NCBI RefSeq assembly: GCF_036192275.1 | Contig: NZ_CP108088.1 | Location: forward strand, 8,604,001-8,668,000 | DNA length: 64,000 bases | Source: Streptomyces sp. NBC_00250 | Lineage (GTDB): Bacteria; Actinomycetota; Actinomycetes; Streptomycetales; Streptomycetaceae | Direction: 5' to 3' | Part shown: positions 38,528 through 47,103 of the stretch, piece by piece | Position numbering within the stretch: position 1 is the first letter of the stretch | How the letters are laid out: the number at the start of each line of letters is the position of its first letter | Position numbers and translations under genes: made by a program | Notes under the pieces: generated by a model | Databases searched by the model: none | Seen by the model: only the letters and a program-made list of their open reading frames with translations | What the model was told of the DNA's origin: nothing

Positions 38528-38941
38528 ATGACCGCCTTCGGAACCACCGACGACCCCGACATCGCCGCGGCCGTCGCCGGCGAACTGGCGCTCCTGGACC
38601 CGGCCGTACGCGTCTCCCGGGCGCGCGCCGCGGAACTGCTCGACCCCGAGTTCGTCGAGGTCGGAGCCTCCGGTCGGCGCTGGACGTACGAGGAGATGCT
38701 CGCCGCGCTCCCCGAGATGTCCGGCGCTCCGGAGGACGGACCGCGCTACGAGCCCGGCGCCCTCGTGGGGACGCTGCTCGCACCCGGCCTCGTCCACCTC
38801 ACGTACGAGACGCTCCGCGACGGCCACCGGGCCAGGCGCAGCTCGCTCTGGCGTCGGGACCCCGCCGCGCCGCCCGGCACGGGGCTGCGGATGTACTACC
38901 ACCAGGGAACGCCCGCACCGGAGACGGATGTTCAGCCGTAG
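38528..38941 (+). CDS. NTF2-like (SnoaL/DUF4440) small protein
   Basis: A 137-residue cone-fold protein: a first helix (AAAVAGELALLDPAVRVSRARAAELLDPEFVEVGASGRRWTYEEML) followed by three strands (ALVGTLLAPGLVHLTYETL, ARRSSLWRRD, GLRMYYHQGTPA). Such proteins are small enzymes or binding proteins; nothing here fixes the ligand. It begins five bases after the DinB-like gene and overlaps the convergent membrane-protein gene by 10 bases at its 3' end. Confidence 0.8.
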   Translation: MTAFGTTDDPDIAAAVAGELALLDPAVRVSRARAAELLDPEFVEVGASGRRWTYEEMLAALPEMSGAPEDGPRYEPGALVGTLLAPGLVHLTYETLRDGHRARRSSLWRRDPAAPPGTGLRMYYHQGTPAPETDVQP

Positions 38942-39297
38942 GCGTCGGTGACGCAGTCGACCGCGCAGCGCCCCTGCTCGTATCTGCGGCGGAGGGCCGC
39001 CGCCGCGTGCCGCCGCTCCACCCCGGCATAGCCGTAGCGCTCCTGTGTCGTCCGCACCACGGCCTCGACGGTGACGATCGCCGGTTCGCCCGCGCCGGCG
39101 GATCGGCGGGCCACCGCGATCACATGGTCGGCCGCCCGCTGCAGATCACGGGCGTAGTCCCGCTGGGCCACGGAACGCGCGCGTGAGGCGGCGAACGGCC
39201 GTACCGCCCGCCCCTTCCAGAGCACACCGGCGGTCATGAGCCCCGCCCCGAGCAGGACGACGAGCACCCCCACCACGGCATCGGCGTCCCATCTCAT
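38932..39297 (-). CDS. Small membrane-anchored protein of unknown function
   Basis: A 121-residue protein with one hydrophobic helix near the N-terminus (VVGVLVVLLGAGLMTAGVLW) and a soluble helical remainder containing RYGYAGVERRHAAAALRRRYEQGRC. It is probably a single-pass protein with a cytoplasmic tail. I do not recognise the family. ATG 39297 gives the membrane helix right at the start; longer in-frame extensions run into unrelated sequence. It is convergent with the NTF2-like gene. Confidence 0.6.
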   Translation of the reverse strand: MRWDADAVVGVLVVLLGAGLMTAGVLWKGRAVRPFAASRARSVAQRDYARDLQRAADHVIAVARRSAGAGEPAIVTVEAVVRTTQERYGYAGVERRHAAAALRRRYEQGRCAVDCVTDAYG

Positions 39298-39347
39298 CAC
39301 CGGTCGCCTTCCCCCTGGACCTGACCTGCGGTACGAGTCCCTCAAGT

Positions 39348-40349
39348 CTAGGGGGTTTCCGGCGATCGGACCGGCTCCGGGAGCGGGCGCCGCTCCCCGG
39401 GCCGGGCCCAGGACGGGGTCCAGACATCGCCGTCCCGGTCGGCGGACACGGCGGACCCGGGGGCCTCGGGCGAGGCGGCCAGATGGGCGCGGAGCTTGAG
39501 CAGCGCGGGGTGCGGATTGTCCACGGCCCACAGCAAGGAGTGCGGATAGACCGGAGTCGGCCCGTGCACGGGGACGCGCCGCAGACCGTGGCCCTCGGGC
39601 CAGACGAGGCGGGTCCGCGCACCGACGAAGGTCGCGAGCTCGGGGGAGTCAGCGACGGTGTCGAGCAGCGGCTCGGTGCCGAAGTCCGGGCCCGTCACCT
39701 CGATCGTGAGACCGAACGCGGCGGCGAGGTCGGCGTAATAGGCGGCCCACTCGGTCCCGCTGACGATGCCCGGAATCCAGATCCGGTGCCCGACGAGCCC
39801 CTCGGGCGTGACGGCACGCGCCCCCGCGAGCACGTGCGCCGGACCCGTCAGGAGCTGGAGCGGCTCGTCCAGGACCGGCAACGCCTCGATTCCCTCGGGC
39901 AGCCGCCGGCCCGGCATGGTGACCGCCCGGAAGGACGCGTCGATCGTCCCGGCGCGGAGGGCGGCGACGGCCGCGTCCGCGTCGAAGAGCGTCACGACGT
40001 CCAGCTCGACCTCCGGAAACGCCTGGTGGAAGTCTTGGAGCAGCGCCGCGGGCGCGAGGCGCCGGCCGAGCACGTCCACCCGCAGCGCCCGCCGCCCCGG
40101 ACGCACGGAGGCCACGGCGCGCGCCTCGGCATGGAGCAGGGCGCGCGCGTGCGGCAGGAACGCCTGCCCGTCGATCGTCGGCTCCGCCCCGCGAGCGGTC
40201 CGGTCGAGCAGCCGCACACCGAGTTCCCTCTCCAGCGCGGCGACCCGCTTGGACACGGCCTGCTGGGTGATCGACAGCTCGTCGGCGGCCTCCCGGAACC
40301 GGCCCGAGTCCACGACGGCGAGGAAGGTGCGTACGGCTTCGAGATCCAC
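39348..40349 (-). CDS. LysR-family transcriptional regulator
   Basis: A 333-residue LysR regulator. The first 60 residues hold the winged helix-turn-helix (LEAVRTFLAVVDSGRFREAADELSITQQAVSKRVAALERELGVRLLDRT); residues 90-300 form the periplasmic-binding-like effector domain (LRVDVLGRRLAPAALLQDF, VGHRIWIPGI). GTG 40349 is the first start compatible with the usual MDLEAVRTF opening. It is divergent from an MFS exporter gene with a clear dyad between them, the standard arrangement for autoregulation and control of the transporter. Confidence 0.9.
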   Translation of the reverse strand: MDLEAVRTFLAVVDSGRFREAADELSITQQAVSKRVAALERELGVRLLDRTARGAEPTIDGQAFLPHARALLHAEARAVASVRPGRRALRVDVLGRRLAPAALLQDFHQAFPEVELDVVTLFDADAAVAALRAGTIDASFRAVTMPGRRLPEGIEALPVLDEPLQLLTGPAHVLAGARAVTPEGLVGHRIWIPGIVSGTEWAAYYADLAAAFGLTIEVTGPDFGTEPLLDTVADSPELATFVGARTRLVWPEGHGLRRVPVHGPTPVYPHSLLWAVDNPHPALLKLRAHLAASPEAPGSAVSADRDGDVWTPSWARPGERRPLPEPVRSPETP

Positions 40350-40378
40350 GCCGTGCAGCCTAGGGGGTGTCTTTGCCG

Positions 40379-40393
40379 ACAACCAAGGGTTGT
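40379..40393. promoter_or_regulatory. LysR-type operator dyad between the LysR and MFS genes
   Basis: An inverted repeat ACAACC-AAG-GGTTGT lies 30 bases from the LysR start. Two further GGTTGT half-sites, each preceded by CCGT, occur at 40410-40415 and 40463-40468 toward the MFS gene. Several spaced half-sites fit LysR regulators, which bind a recognition site and weaker activation sites. Confidence 0.65.
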
Positions 40394-40496
40394 GTCCTCC
40401 AGCTCCCGTGGTTGTTTGATCTGCGCGCCCTCGGATCGCTTTGATGGCGGACGGCGGTCCGTGGTTGTGCGGCCGGTCGGCGAGAGGGGTACGGGC

Positions 40497-41765
40497 ATGG
40501 CGGGCGGAGTGTCCTCGGGGCGGGACCGCGGGGTGTCCCTCGGGCGGGACTTCGGATGGCTGTGGGCGTCGTACGCCGCCGGAACCCTGGGCACCTGGGT
40601 CGCCTTCAACGCCTTCCCGCTGCTCGCGATCACCGTGCTCCACAAGGGCTCCGCCGAAGTGGCGGCGCTGGCCGCCGTGGGAGCCGCCGTCGGCGCGGCG
40701 GTCGCGCTGCCGCTCGGCCCCTGGGTGGAGTTCCGCCGCAAGCGGCCCGTGATGATCGCCATGGACCTCGTGCGGTGCGCGGCGATGCTGAGCGCCGCCG
40801 TCGCGTACGCGCTCGACCGGCTCGCCTTCGCCCAGCTCCTCGTCGTCTCCGTGGTCGTCGCCGCGGCGGACATCACCTTCGGCGCGGCCTCCGGCGCCTG
40901 TCTGAAGGCGCTCGTACCGGCGGAGGGCCGGCTCGTCGCGCAGGCCCGGCTCGAATCCACGACCTGGACCGCGACCGTCCTCGGACCTCCGCTCGGTGGC
41001 GCCCTGGTCGCCCTCCTCGGCCCGGTGGCGACCGTGCTGGTCGACGCCCTGAGCTATCTGCTCTCGGCGGCGGGCATCCGAGCGATCAAGGGGCGCGAGC
41101 CCCGCCCCGCGCACAGAGAGGGGTCGGGGATGAGGGCCGGCGACCTTCTCGAAGGATGGCGGCACATCCTCGCCCAGCCCGTCCTGCGCCCGCTGTTCCT
41201 CAACTCCGTGCTGGTCAACGGCCTCATCATGGCGACCGCCCCCCTCCTCGCCGTCCTCATGCTGGGGCCGCTGGGGTTCGCCCCCTGGCAGTACGGGCTC
41301 GCCTTCGCGGTGCCGTGCGTCGGCGGGCTCGTCGGCTCACGGCTGTCCCGGCCGCTCGTCGCGCGGTACGGCCGGCACCGGGTCCTGTGGACCTCGGGCG
41401 TGCTCCGCGCCTGCTGGCCCGTCGGGCTGGTCCTCGTCCACCCCGGTGTCACCGGGCTCCTGCTCGTGATGGCGATCGAGCTGGCTCTGATCACCTGCTC
41501 CGCCGTGTTCACCCCGGTGCTCGCCGCCCACCGCCTCGACCTGACGGAGACCGACCGGGTCGCCCGTACCCTCACCGCCTGGTCCGTGACCGCGAAGGCC
41601 TCCATCGCAGCCCTGACCGCGCTCGGGGGGCTCCTCGCGGCCGCCGTCGGACCCCGGGCGGCGATCGGCCTGGCAGGTGTCCTGCTGCTCGCGACACCGT
41701 TGCTGCTGCCCAGGAGAGAGGCGCGTGGGGTGACGGGCGTGACGGGTGTTGACACGTGTAAGTGA
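40497..41765 (+). CDS. MFS-family exporter
   Basis: A 422-residue transporter with about twelve hydrophobic helices. Family blocks include FGWLWASYAAGTLGTWVAFNAFPLLAI in helix 1 and the loop VEFRRKRPVMIAMDLVRCAAML between helices 2 and 3, as in the MFS_3/enterobactin-exporter-like group common in Streptomyces. The substrate is unknown. ATG 40497 follows GAGAGGGG. It is divergent from the LysR gene, which is likely to regulate it; the carboxylesterase gene follows 58 bases later. Confidence 0.88.
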   Translation: MAGGVSSGRDRGVSLGRDFGWLWASYAAGTLGTWVAFNAFPLLAITVLHKGSAEVAALAAVGAAVGAAVALPLGPWVEFRRKRPVMIAMDLVRCAAMLSAAVAYALDRLAFAQLLVVSVVVAAADITFGAASGACLKALVPAEGRLVAQARLESTTWTATVLGPPLGGALVALLGPVATVLVDALSYLLSAAGIRAIKGREPRPAHREGSGMRAGDLLEGWRHILAQPVLRPLFLNSVLVNGLIMATAPLLAVLMLGPLGFAPWQYGLAFAVPCVGGLVGSRLSRPLVARYGRHRVLWTSGVLRACWPVGLVLVHPGVTGLLLVMAIELALITCSAVFTPVLAAHRLDLTETDRVARTLTAWSVTAKASIAALTALGGLLAAAVGPRAAIGLAGVLLLATPLLLPRREARGVTGVTGVDTCK

Positions 41766-41823
41766 CCGGTGGCAGGGTCGTGCCCCGGGCTTCGTGTGCC
41801 CCCGCGCAGAAGGAGCAGCACCC

Positions 41824-43302
41824 ATGAGCACCACCGGCAGCACCGGCACCGCAGTGACCACGGGCACCACCGTCACCACCGCGCGCGGGCCCGTCCGCGG
41901 CGAGCGCCGCGCCGACGGCAGCCTGCGATTCCTCGGCATCCCCTACGCGCAGCCGCCCGTCGGCGACCTGCGGTTCGCCGCGCCCGTACCGCCGGAGCCG
42001 TGGTCGGAGCCGCTGGACGCCACGGCGTACGGGCCGACGGCCCAGCGCCGCCCCTTCGCCGAGATCACCACCATCCCCGAGCCCTCGATCCCGGGCGCCG
42101 ACGTCCTCAACCTCAACGTCTTCACCCCCGGCACCGACCCCGCCGCCGCGCTGCCCGTCCTCGTCTGGATCCACGGCGGCGGATACGTCGCGGGCTCGGC
42201 GGCCAGCCCCTGGTACGACGGGGCCGCGTTCAACCGGGACGGCGTCGTCCTCGTCTCGCTCGGCTACCGGCTCGGCATCGAGGGTTTCCTGCACCTGGAG
42301 GACGCCCCCGACAACCGGGGCGTACGGGACTGGATCGCCGCCCTGGAATGGGTGCGGGACAACATCGGGGCCTTCGGCGGCGACCCCGCCAAGGTCACCG
42401 TCGCAGGACAGTCCGCGGGCGGCGGCGCCGTCCAGACCCTCCTCGCCGTGCCCGCCGCCGAGGGCCTGTTCCGCGGTGCGCTCTCGGTCTCCGGCGCCGT
42501 CCCGCGGCCCGACGGCCCGGAGGTCGCCCGCGCCGCCTCCCGGCTCCTCACCTCCCGCACCGGCATCCCGGCCACCGCCGCCGCCCTCCGCGACCTCGGC
42601 GACGACGAGATCCTCGCCCTCCAGGACCGCCTGAACGAGCCGGGCCCCGACCGCGAGGGCCTGCCGCCCATGCTGTCCTTCGCCCCCTTCGCCGACGGCG
42701 AGCTGATCCCCCTGCCCGTCCTCGACGCGCTCACCACGGGCGGGGCGGGCGCGGACGTCCCGCTGATGCTCGGCTTCACCGAGCACGAGTTCACGATGTT
42801 CCCCGCGCCCGGCCCGGACGGCCCGCCGCTGCCCGTCCTCCTCGGCGGTCTCGGCCTCGAACCCACCAGGGCCGACGCCCTCGCGGAGGCGTACGCGGAG
42901 GGCGGCCCGGAACGGCTCTTCGGCCAGGCCCTGACCGACGCGACCTTCCGCGCCCCGAACCTCGCCGTCGCCGACGCCCGCGCCGCACGCGAAAGGCCCA
43001 CCTGGCTCTACGAGTTCACCTGGCGCTCGCCGGCCGCCGGCCTCGCCTTCCACTGCGTGGACCTGCCGTTCGCCTTCGACCTCCTGGACGCCGAGGGAGT
43101 CCCGGCCGTCGCCGGGGACACACCGCCGCGCTCGCTCGCCGACGCGATGCACCGCGCCTGGGTCGCCTTCGTGACCGACCAGGACCCGGGCGCCGACTGG
43201 CCCCGCTACACCGCGGAGGGACGCGCCACGATGATCTGGGACGCGGAACCCCGGATCGCGAAGGACCCGCTGGCCCGGGTCCGCGAGCTCTGGCTCGACT
43301 GA
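41824..43302 (+). CDS. Type B carboxylesterase/lipase-family hydrolase
   Basis: A 492-residue alpha/beta hydrolase of the cholinesterase-like family. The oxyanion-hole motif is WIHGGGY, the nucleophile is Ser197 in VAGQSAGGGAV, and family blocks include FLGIPYAQPPVGDLRF, DVLNLNVFTPG and DNIGAFGGDPAKVT. The His of the triad is probably in FHCVDLPFAFDLL. No signal peptide is visible, so it is likely intracellular. ATG 41824 follows a GAAGGAG site. It could hydrolyse aromatic or aliphatic esters; its neighbours do not fix the substrate. Confidence 0.9.
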   Translation: MSTTGSTGTAVTTGTTVTTARGPVRGERRADGSLRFLGIPYAQPPVGDLRFAAPVPPEPWSEPLDATAYGPTAQRRPFAEITTIPEPSIPGADVLNLNVFTPGTDPAAALPVLVWIHGGGYVAGSAASPWYDGAAFNRDGVVLVSLGYRLGIEGFLHLEDAPDNRGVRDWIAALEWVRDNIGAFGGDPAKVTVAGQSAGGGAVQTLLAVPAAEGLFRGALSVSGAVPRPDGPEVARAASRLLTSRTGIPATAAALRDLGDDEILALQDRLNEPGPDREGLPPMLSFAPFADGELIPLPVLDALTTGGAGADVPLMLGFTEHEFTMFPAPGPDGPPLPVLLGGLGLEPTRADALAEAYAEGGPERLFGQALTDATFRAPNLAVADARAARERPTWLYEFTWRSPAAGLAFHCVDLPFAFDLLDAEGVPAVAGDTPPRSLADAMHRAWVAFVTDQDPGADWPRYTAEGRATMIWDAEPRIAKDPLARVRELWLD

Positions 43303-43482
43303 CCCGACGGAGGGGAGGCCGGGCCGACCGGGCCGTGTCACACGTTCTTCATGCGCTGTGCATGGTCCGCCGGGGCGGGCGAGCCGATGATCGACCGGAT
43401 GCCAGGGGCGCCACGACAGGCCCTCGTGCGCCCCTGGCACGCAGTCGACCGTCGCGCTCGCCGTCTCGCCCAAGGAGCCCCG

Positions 43483-45723
43483 ATGTCCAGCCGCCGCCGC
43501 TTCCTCGCCGGGTCCGCCGCCACCCTCGGCCTCGGCTCCCTGCCCGTGACCGGCGCCGTCGGAGCTCCCGCCGCCACGGCCGCCGTCGCGGCGGCACCGG
43601 AGGCCACGACCCGACCGCCGAACCTGGTCGTCGTGCTCGCCGACGACCTCGGGCACGGCGAACTCGGCGCGTACGGCCAGAGACTCATCACCACCCCGCG
43701 CATCGACGGACTCGCCGTCGACGGGCTGCGGTTCACCGACGCGTACTCGACCGCGGCCGTCTGCGCCCCCTCCCGCTGCTCGCTCCTCACCGGTCTGCAC
43801 ACCGGGCACGCGACCGTACGCGCCAACCCGTCCGGGGCCCAGGGCTCCCTCACCGCCGCCGACACCACCTTCGCCCAGGTGCTCAGGGCCCGCGGCTACC
43901 GCACCGGGGTGATCGGCAAATGGGGCTTCGGGCCGGAGAGCGCCGACCAGGACAGCCACCCCAACGCCCGCGGATTCGAGGAGTTCCACGGCTACATCGA
44001 CCACGGACACGCCCACCAGTACTACCCCGCCTACCTCTGGCACGACGGCGTCAAGGAGCCGATCGCCGCCAACGCGGGCGGTGCCAAGGGCGCCTACGCG
44101 CCGGACCTGCTGCGCGAGCGAGCGCTCGACTTCCTCGACCGCCACGCGGCCGAACCGTTCCTCCTGCTGCTGACCCCGACCGTGCCCCACGCACCCAGCG
44201 ACATCCCCGACACCGGTGCCTACGCCTCCCGGTCGTGGAGCGCCGCCGACAAGGGGCACGCCGCACAGGTGAGCCTCTTCGACGCCCTCGTCGGCGACGT
44301 CGTCGACCGGCTGCGCGCCCTCGGCCTGGAGGACGACACGATCCTGCTCGTCACCAGCGACAACGGCCCCCACGAGGAGGGCGGCGTCAACCCCGACCGG
44401 TTCGACGCCAACGGACCGCTGCGCGGCTACAAGCGCAACCTGTACGAGGGCGGCGTCCGGGTCCCCCTCATCGCCTGGGGCCCCGGCCGGGTCCTGCCCG
44501 GCACGAGCGACCGTCCCACCCCGCTCACCGACCTCCTCCCCACCCTCGCCGACCTCGGCGGCGCCCCCGCGCCCGCCGACGTCGACGGACTGTCGGTCGC
44601 ACCCCTGCTCACCGGAGCCGCGGAAGCCGCCCGTCACGACCACCTCTACTGGTTCCGCGACGAGCGGGGCGTCACCGCCCGCGCCGACGCCCAGGACCGG
44701 CAGCGCGCCACCTGGCTCGCCGAGGCGCTCCGCAAGGACCGGTGGAAGGCGGTGCGGTTCGCCCCCGTCCGCGACCACGCGCTGCCCGACGACCAGTGGC
44801 AGGTCGAGCTGTACGACCTGGCCACCGACGTCGGCGAGAGCTCCGACCTGGCGTCCCGTCACCCCGCCCGGGTCGCCGAACTGGTCGCCCTGATGCGTTC
44901 CTCCTGGCAGGAGCAGTACCCGCGCACCGCGTTCGGGACCACCCTGACCGTGCCCGCGTCGGCCGTACCGGGGGAGCCCTTCCCCGTCACCGCCACGCTC
45001 GCCAACGGCTCGGCGCGGGCCTGGAGTTCCCCCGCCGTGACCCTGCGGGCACCGGTCGGCTGGACCGTACGCGCCACGACGGCCACCACCGGCGGGCAGC
45101 TCGCCCCCGGCGCGCGGCTCACCACCGGCTGGCAGGTCACCCCGTCCGCCGACGCCCCCGCCGCCACCCCGTGGACCCTCACCGCCGAAGGCACCGCGCT
45201 CGCCCCGGGAGGCCCCGTGCGGTACGCGGCCGCGGGCCGCGCCACCACCCCGCCCCCTGCGCCCACCCGCGACAGCCACCTGTCCGACCTCCCCTGGATC
45301 CACGCCGTCAACGGCTGGGGCCCTGTCGAACGCGACGCCTCCAACGGCAAGAGCGCCGCCGGCGACGGCACCCCGATCGCCTTCGGCGGCACCACCTACC
45401 CGAAGGGCCTCGGCGTCCATGCCCCCAGCGACGTCGCCTTCCACCTCGGCGGCGCCGGAGACCGGTTCACCGCCCTGGTCGGCATCGACGACTTCTCGGC
45501 CCGCCAGAGCTCCGCCGGCGCCACCCGCGCCACGGTCTACGGCGACGACCGCGTCCTCGTCACCACGCCCGTCCTGACCGCCGCCACCGGCCCCGTCCCG
45601 GTGGACGTCGACGTGCGGGGCGTCCGCGTGCTCCGCCTGGAGGTGACGGACGCCAACGCGAAGACCTCCTTCGACCACACCTCCTGGGCCCTGGCCCGGG
45701 TCACCGTCGTGCCGGGGGCGTGA
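43483..45723 (+). CDS. Tat-exported sulfatase with NEW3 and NPCBM domains
   Basis: A 746-residue type I sulfatase. The N-terminus is a Tat signal (SSRRRFLAGSAATLGLGSLPV). The FGly motif is Cys94 in CAPSRCSLLTG, and NLVVVLADDLGHGELG, VIGKWGFG and LLVTSDNGPHEEG complete the metal site. After the catalytic domain (about 45-480) come a NEW3-like beta domain (about 490-590) and a C-terminal NPCBM carbohydrate-binding domain (about 600-745: WIHAVNGWGPVERDASNGKS, YPKGLGVHAPS). It probably desulfates an external polysaccharide. It would need the cytoplasmic formylglycine enzyme encoded 9 kb away before export. CAAGGAG precedes the ATG. Confidence 0.9.
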   Translation: MSSRRRFLAGSAATLGLGSLPVTGAVGAPAATAAVAAAPEATTRPPNLVVVLADDLGHGELGAYGQRLITTPRIDGLAVDGLRFTDAYSTAAVCAPSRCSLLTGLHTGHATVRANPSGAQGSLTAADTTFAQVLRARGYRTGVIGKWGFGPESADQDSHPNARGFEEFHGYIDHGHAHQYYPAYLWHDGVKEPIAANAGGAKGAYAPDLLRERALDFLDRHAAEPFLLLLTPTVPHAPSDIPDTGAYASRSWSAADKGHAAQVSLFDALVGDVVDRLRALGLEDDTILLVTSDNGPHEEGGVNPDRFDANGPLRGYKRNLYEGGVRVPLIAWGPGRVLPGTSDRPTPLTDLLPTLADLGGAPAPADVDGLSVAPLLTGAAEAARHDHLYWFRDERGVTARADAQDRQRATWLAEALRKDRWKAVRFAPVRDHALPDDQWQVELYDLATDVGESSDLASRHPARVAELVALMRSSWQEQYPRTAFGTTLTVPASAVPGEPFPVTATLANGSARAWSSPAVTLRAPVGWTVRATTATTGGQLAPGARLTTGWQVTPSADAPAATPWTLTAEGTALAPGGPVRYAAAGRATTPPPAPTRDSHLSDLPWIHAVNGWGPVERDASNGKSAAGDGTPIAFGGTTYPKGLGVHAPSDVAFHLGGAGDRFTALVGIDDFSARQSSAGATRATVYGDDRVLVTTPVLTAATGPVPVDVDVRGVRVLRLEVTDANAKTSFDHTSWALARVTVVPGA

Positions 45724-45755
45724 CGCGGCTCAGGACCTGGCGGACGCCCCGGCGA

Positions 45756-46598
45756 TCAGGCCCGATCCGTCCGCCAGACGAAGACCTCGGTGCTCGGGCC
45801 GCGTTCGGAGAACCGGCCCGACGGCGAGGTCTCGCGCAACAGCCGGCGAAGGTCCGACTCGAACGCGTTCCCGCGCGCACCGAACAGATGCGGAGCCGAG
45901 TACGACATCGAGAACACCCCGGCGACGACGTCGTCCTGCGTGCGTTCGAGCACCTGACCCCCGGGAACGACACGGCGTTCCGGACCCGAGAAGCCCGCCC
46001 GGGCGAGCACCGTGGCCTCACCGCCGGGCGTCCCGTGCGGCAGTACTCCCCGGCCCGCCCGCCGCACCGGACCCAAGTACCGCGTGACCAGCTCGTCGAT
46101 CGCGGCCCTCGGCGCCGCCGGATGGGGCAGGCCCTCGACCGGCCAGGTCTCCGTCTTCTCGTCGGCGATGTGCACGAGCGCTCCGCCGGGCCGCAGCATG
46201 CCCTTCACCGTCGTCGCCACCCGCTTGCGGTCCATCCAGTGGAACGACTGGCCGAAGGTCGCCACGCTGAACGGACCGAGGTCCGCCGACAGGTCCTCGG
46301 CGCGGCTCCGGATCCAGCTGGTCCGTGCGGTCAGACCGGCCGCCGCCGCCCCGCGCCGGGCCTCGGCGAGCATCTCGCCGTCGGGGTCCACCCCGACGAC
46401 CTCGGAGAAGAGGTGCGCCAACGGCAGAGCGAGGGTGCCCGGTCCGCAGCCGACGTCGAGGAGGCGTCCCCGGCCGTCGAGCCCCAGCGCCTCGGTGAGG
46501 GTGTCCACCAGACCGGGCGCGTACGGGGGCCTCCCGCGCGCGTAGTGGACGGCCGCACCCGAGAAGAGCGTCTCGTCCCACTCCCAGCCCTCGATCAC
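45756..46598 (-). CDS. Class I SAM-dependent methyltransferase
   Basis: A 280-residue methyltransferase. Motif I is RLLDVGCGPGTLALPLA, followed by VVGVDPDGEMLAEARRG and SVATFGQSFHWMDRKRVATTVKGMLRPGGALVHI, the arrangement of UbiE/COQ5-like methyltransferase_11 proteins. The N-terminal GWEWDETLFSGAAVHYARGRPPYA is a family feature that precedes the SAM fold. GTG 46598 is chosen because homologues begin a few residues before this block; GTG 46628 is an in-frame alternative with a better-spaced ribosome site. Substrate unknown; convergent with the exported sulfatase gene. Confidence 0.85.
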   Translation of the reverse strand: MIEGWEWDETLFSGAAVHYARGRPPYAPGLVDTLTEALGLDGRGRLLDVGCGPGTLALPLAHLFSEVVGVDPDGEMLAEARRGAAAAGLTARTSWIRSRAEDLSADLGPFSVATFGQSFHWMDRKRVATTVKGMLRPGGALVHIADEKTETWPVEGLPHPAAPRAAIDELVTRYLGPVRRAGRGVLPHGTPGGEATVLARAGFSGPERRVVPGGQVLERTQDDVVAGVFSMSYSAPHLFGARGNAFESDLRRLLRETSPSGRFSERGPSTEVFVWRTDRA

Positions 46599-46685
46599 GA
46601 CCTCCCGCCGCCCTCTCCGGAGCCCCACACCCCGCCCGCCCCCCGTCCGTACCCGCCGCCCCCATGGTCGTACCGGCCCTCCGCG

Positions 46686-47102
46686 TCACTCCTCCGGCGG
46701 GACGCAGAGCACGGGCACGGACGACATGTGCAGGAGCTTGTGAGGGGTGGAACCGAGCAGCGCGCCGCGCATCGGGCTCTCGCCCCAGCTGCCCACCACG
46801 ATGACGCGGGCCGCGTGGCGGGTCGCCGCGTCGATCAGGGCCTGGGCCGGCTTCGCGTCGAGCACCTCGACGACGGTGGGGACGCCCGCCCGGTCGGCCT
46901 CCGTGACCGCGTGTTCCAGACCGACGCGGCCGGTCTGGCGGATGGCCTCGTAGTGGGCCCGGTACTCCTCGCCCAGCGGGCCGGGCGCCGCCGCGCCGTA
47001 GACCAGCACCAGCTGCTCGTCGAACGCGGCGGCCACCTCGACCGCGATCCGCAACGCGCGGGCGGCGCCGGGGGATTCGTCGTAACCGAGGACGACCGAC
47101 AT
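46686..47102 (-). CDS. Universal stress protein (UspA family)
   Basis: A 138-residue single-domain Usp. The ATP-binding signature is present as VVGSWGESPMRGALLGSTPHKLLHMSSVPVLCVP, with the GxxGxxG-S/T spacing of ATP-binding members, and the N-terminal VVLGYDESPGAARALR block is typical. It starts one base after the stop of the APC permease gene, so the two are translationally coupled, and the protein probably modulates that permease in response to energy status. Confidence 0.92.
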   Translation of the reverse strand: MSVVLGYDESPGAARALRIAVEVAAAFDEQLVLVYGAAAPGPLGEEYRAHYEAIRQTGRVGLEHAVTEADRAGVPTVVEVLDAKPAQALIDAATRHAARVIVVGSWGESPMRGALLGSTPHKLLHMSSVPVLCVPPEE

Positions 47103-47103
47103 C

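Noticed and set aside
41572..45678. A 1368-codon open frame antisense to the esterase and exported sulfatase
   Set aside because: Composition is typical of a shadow frame in high-GC DNA; both sense genes are well supported by catalytic motifs.
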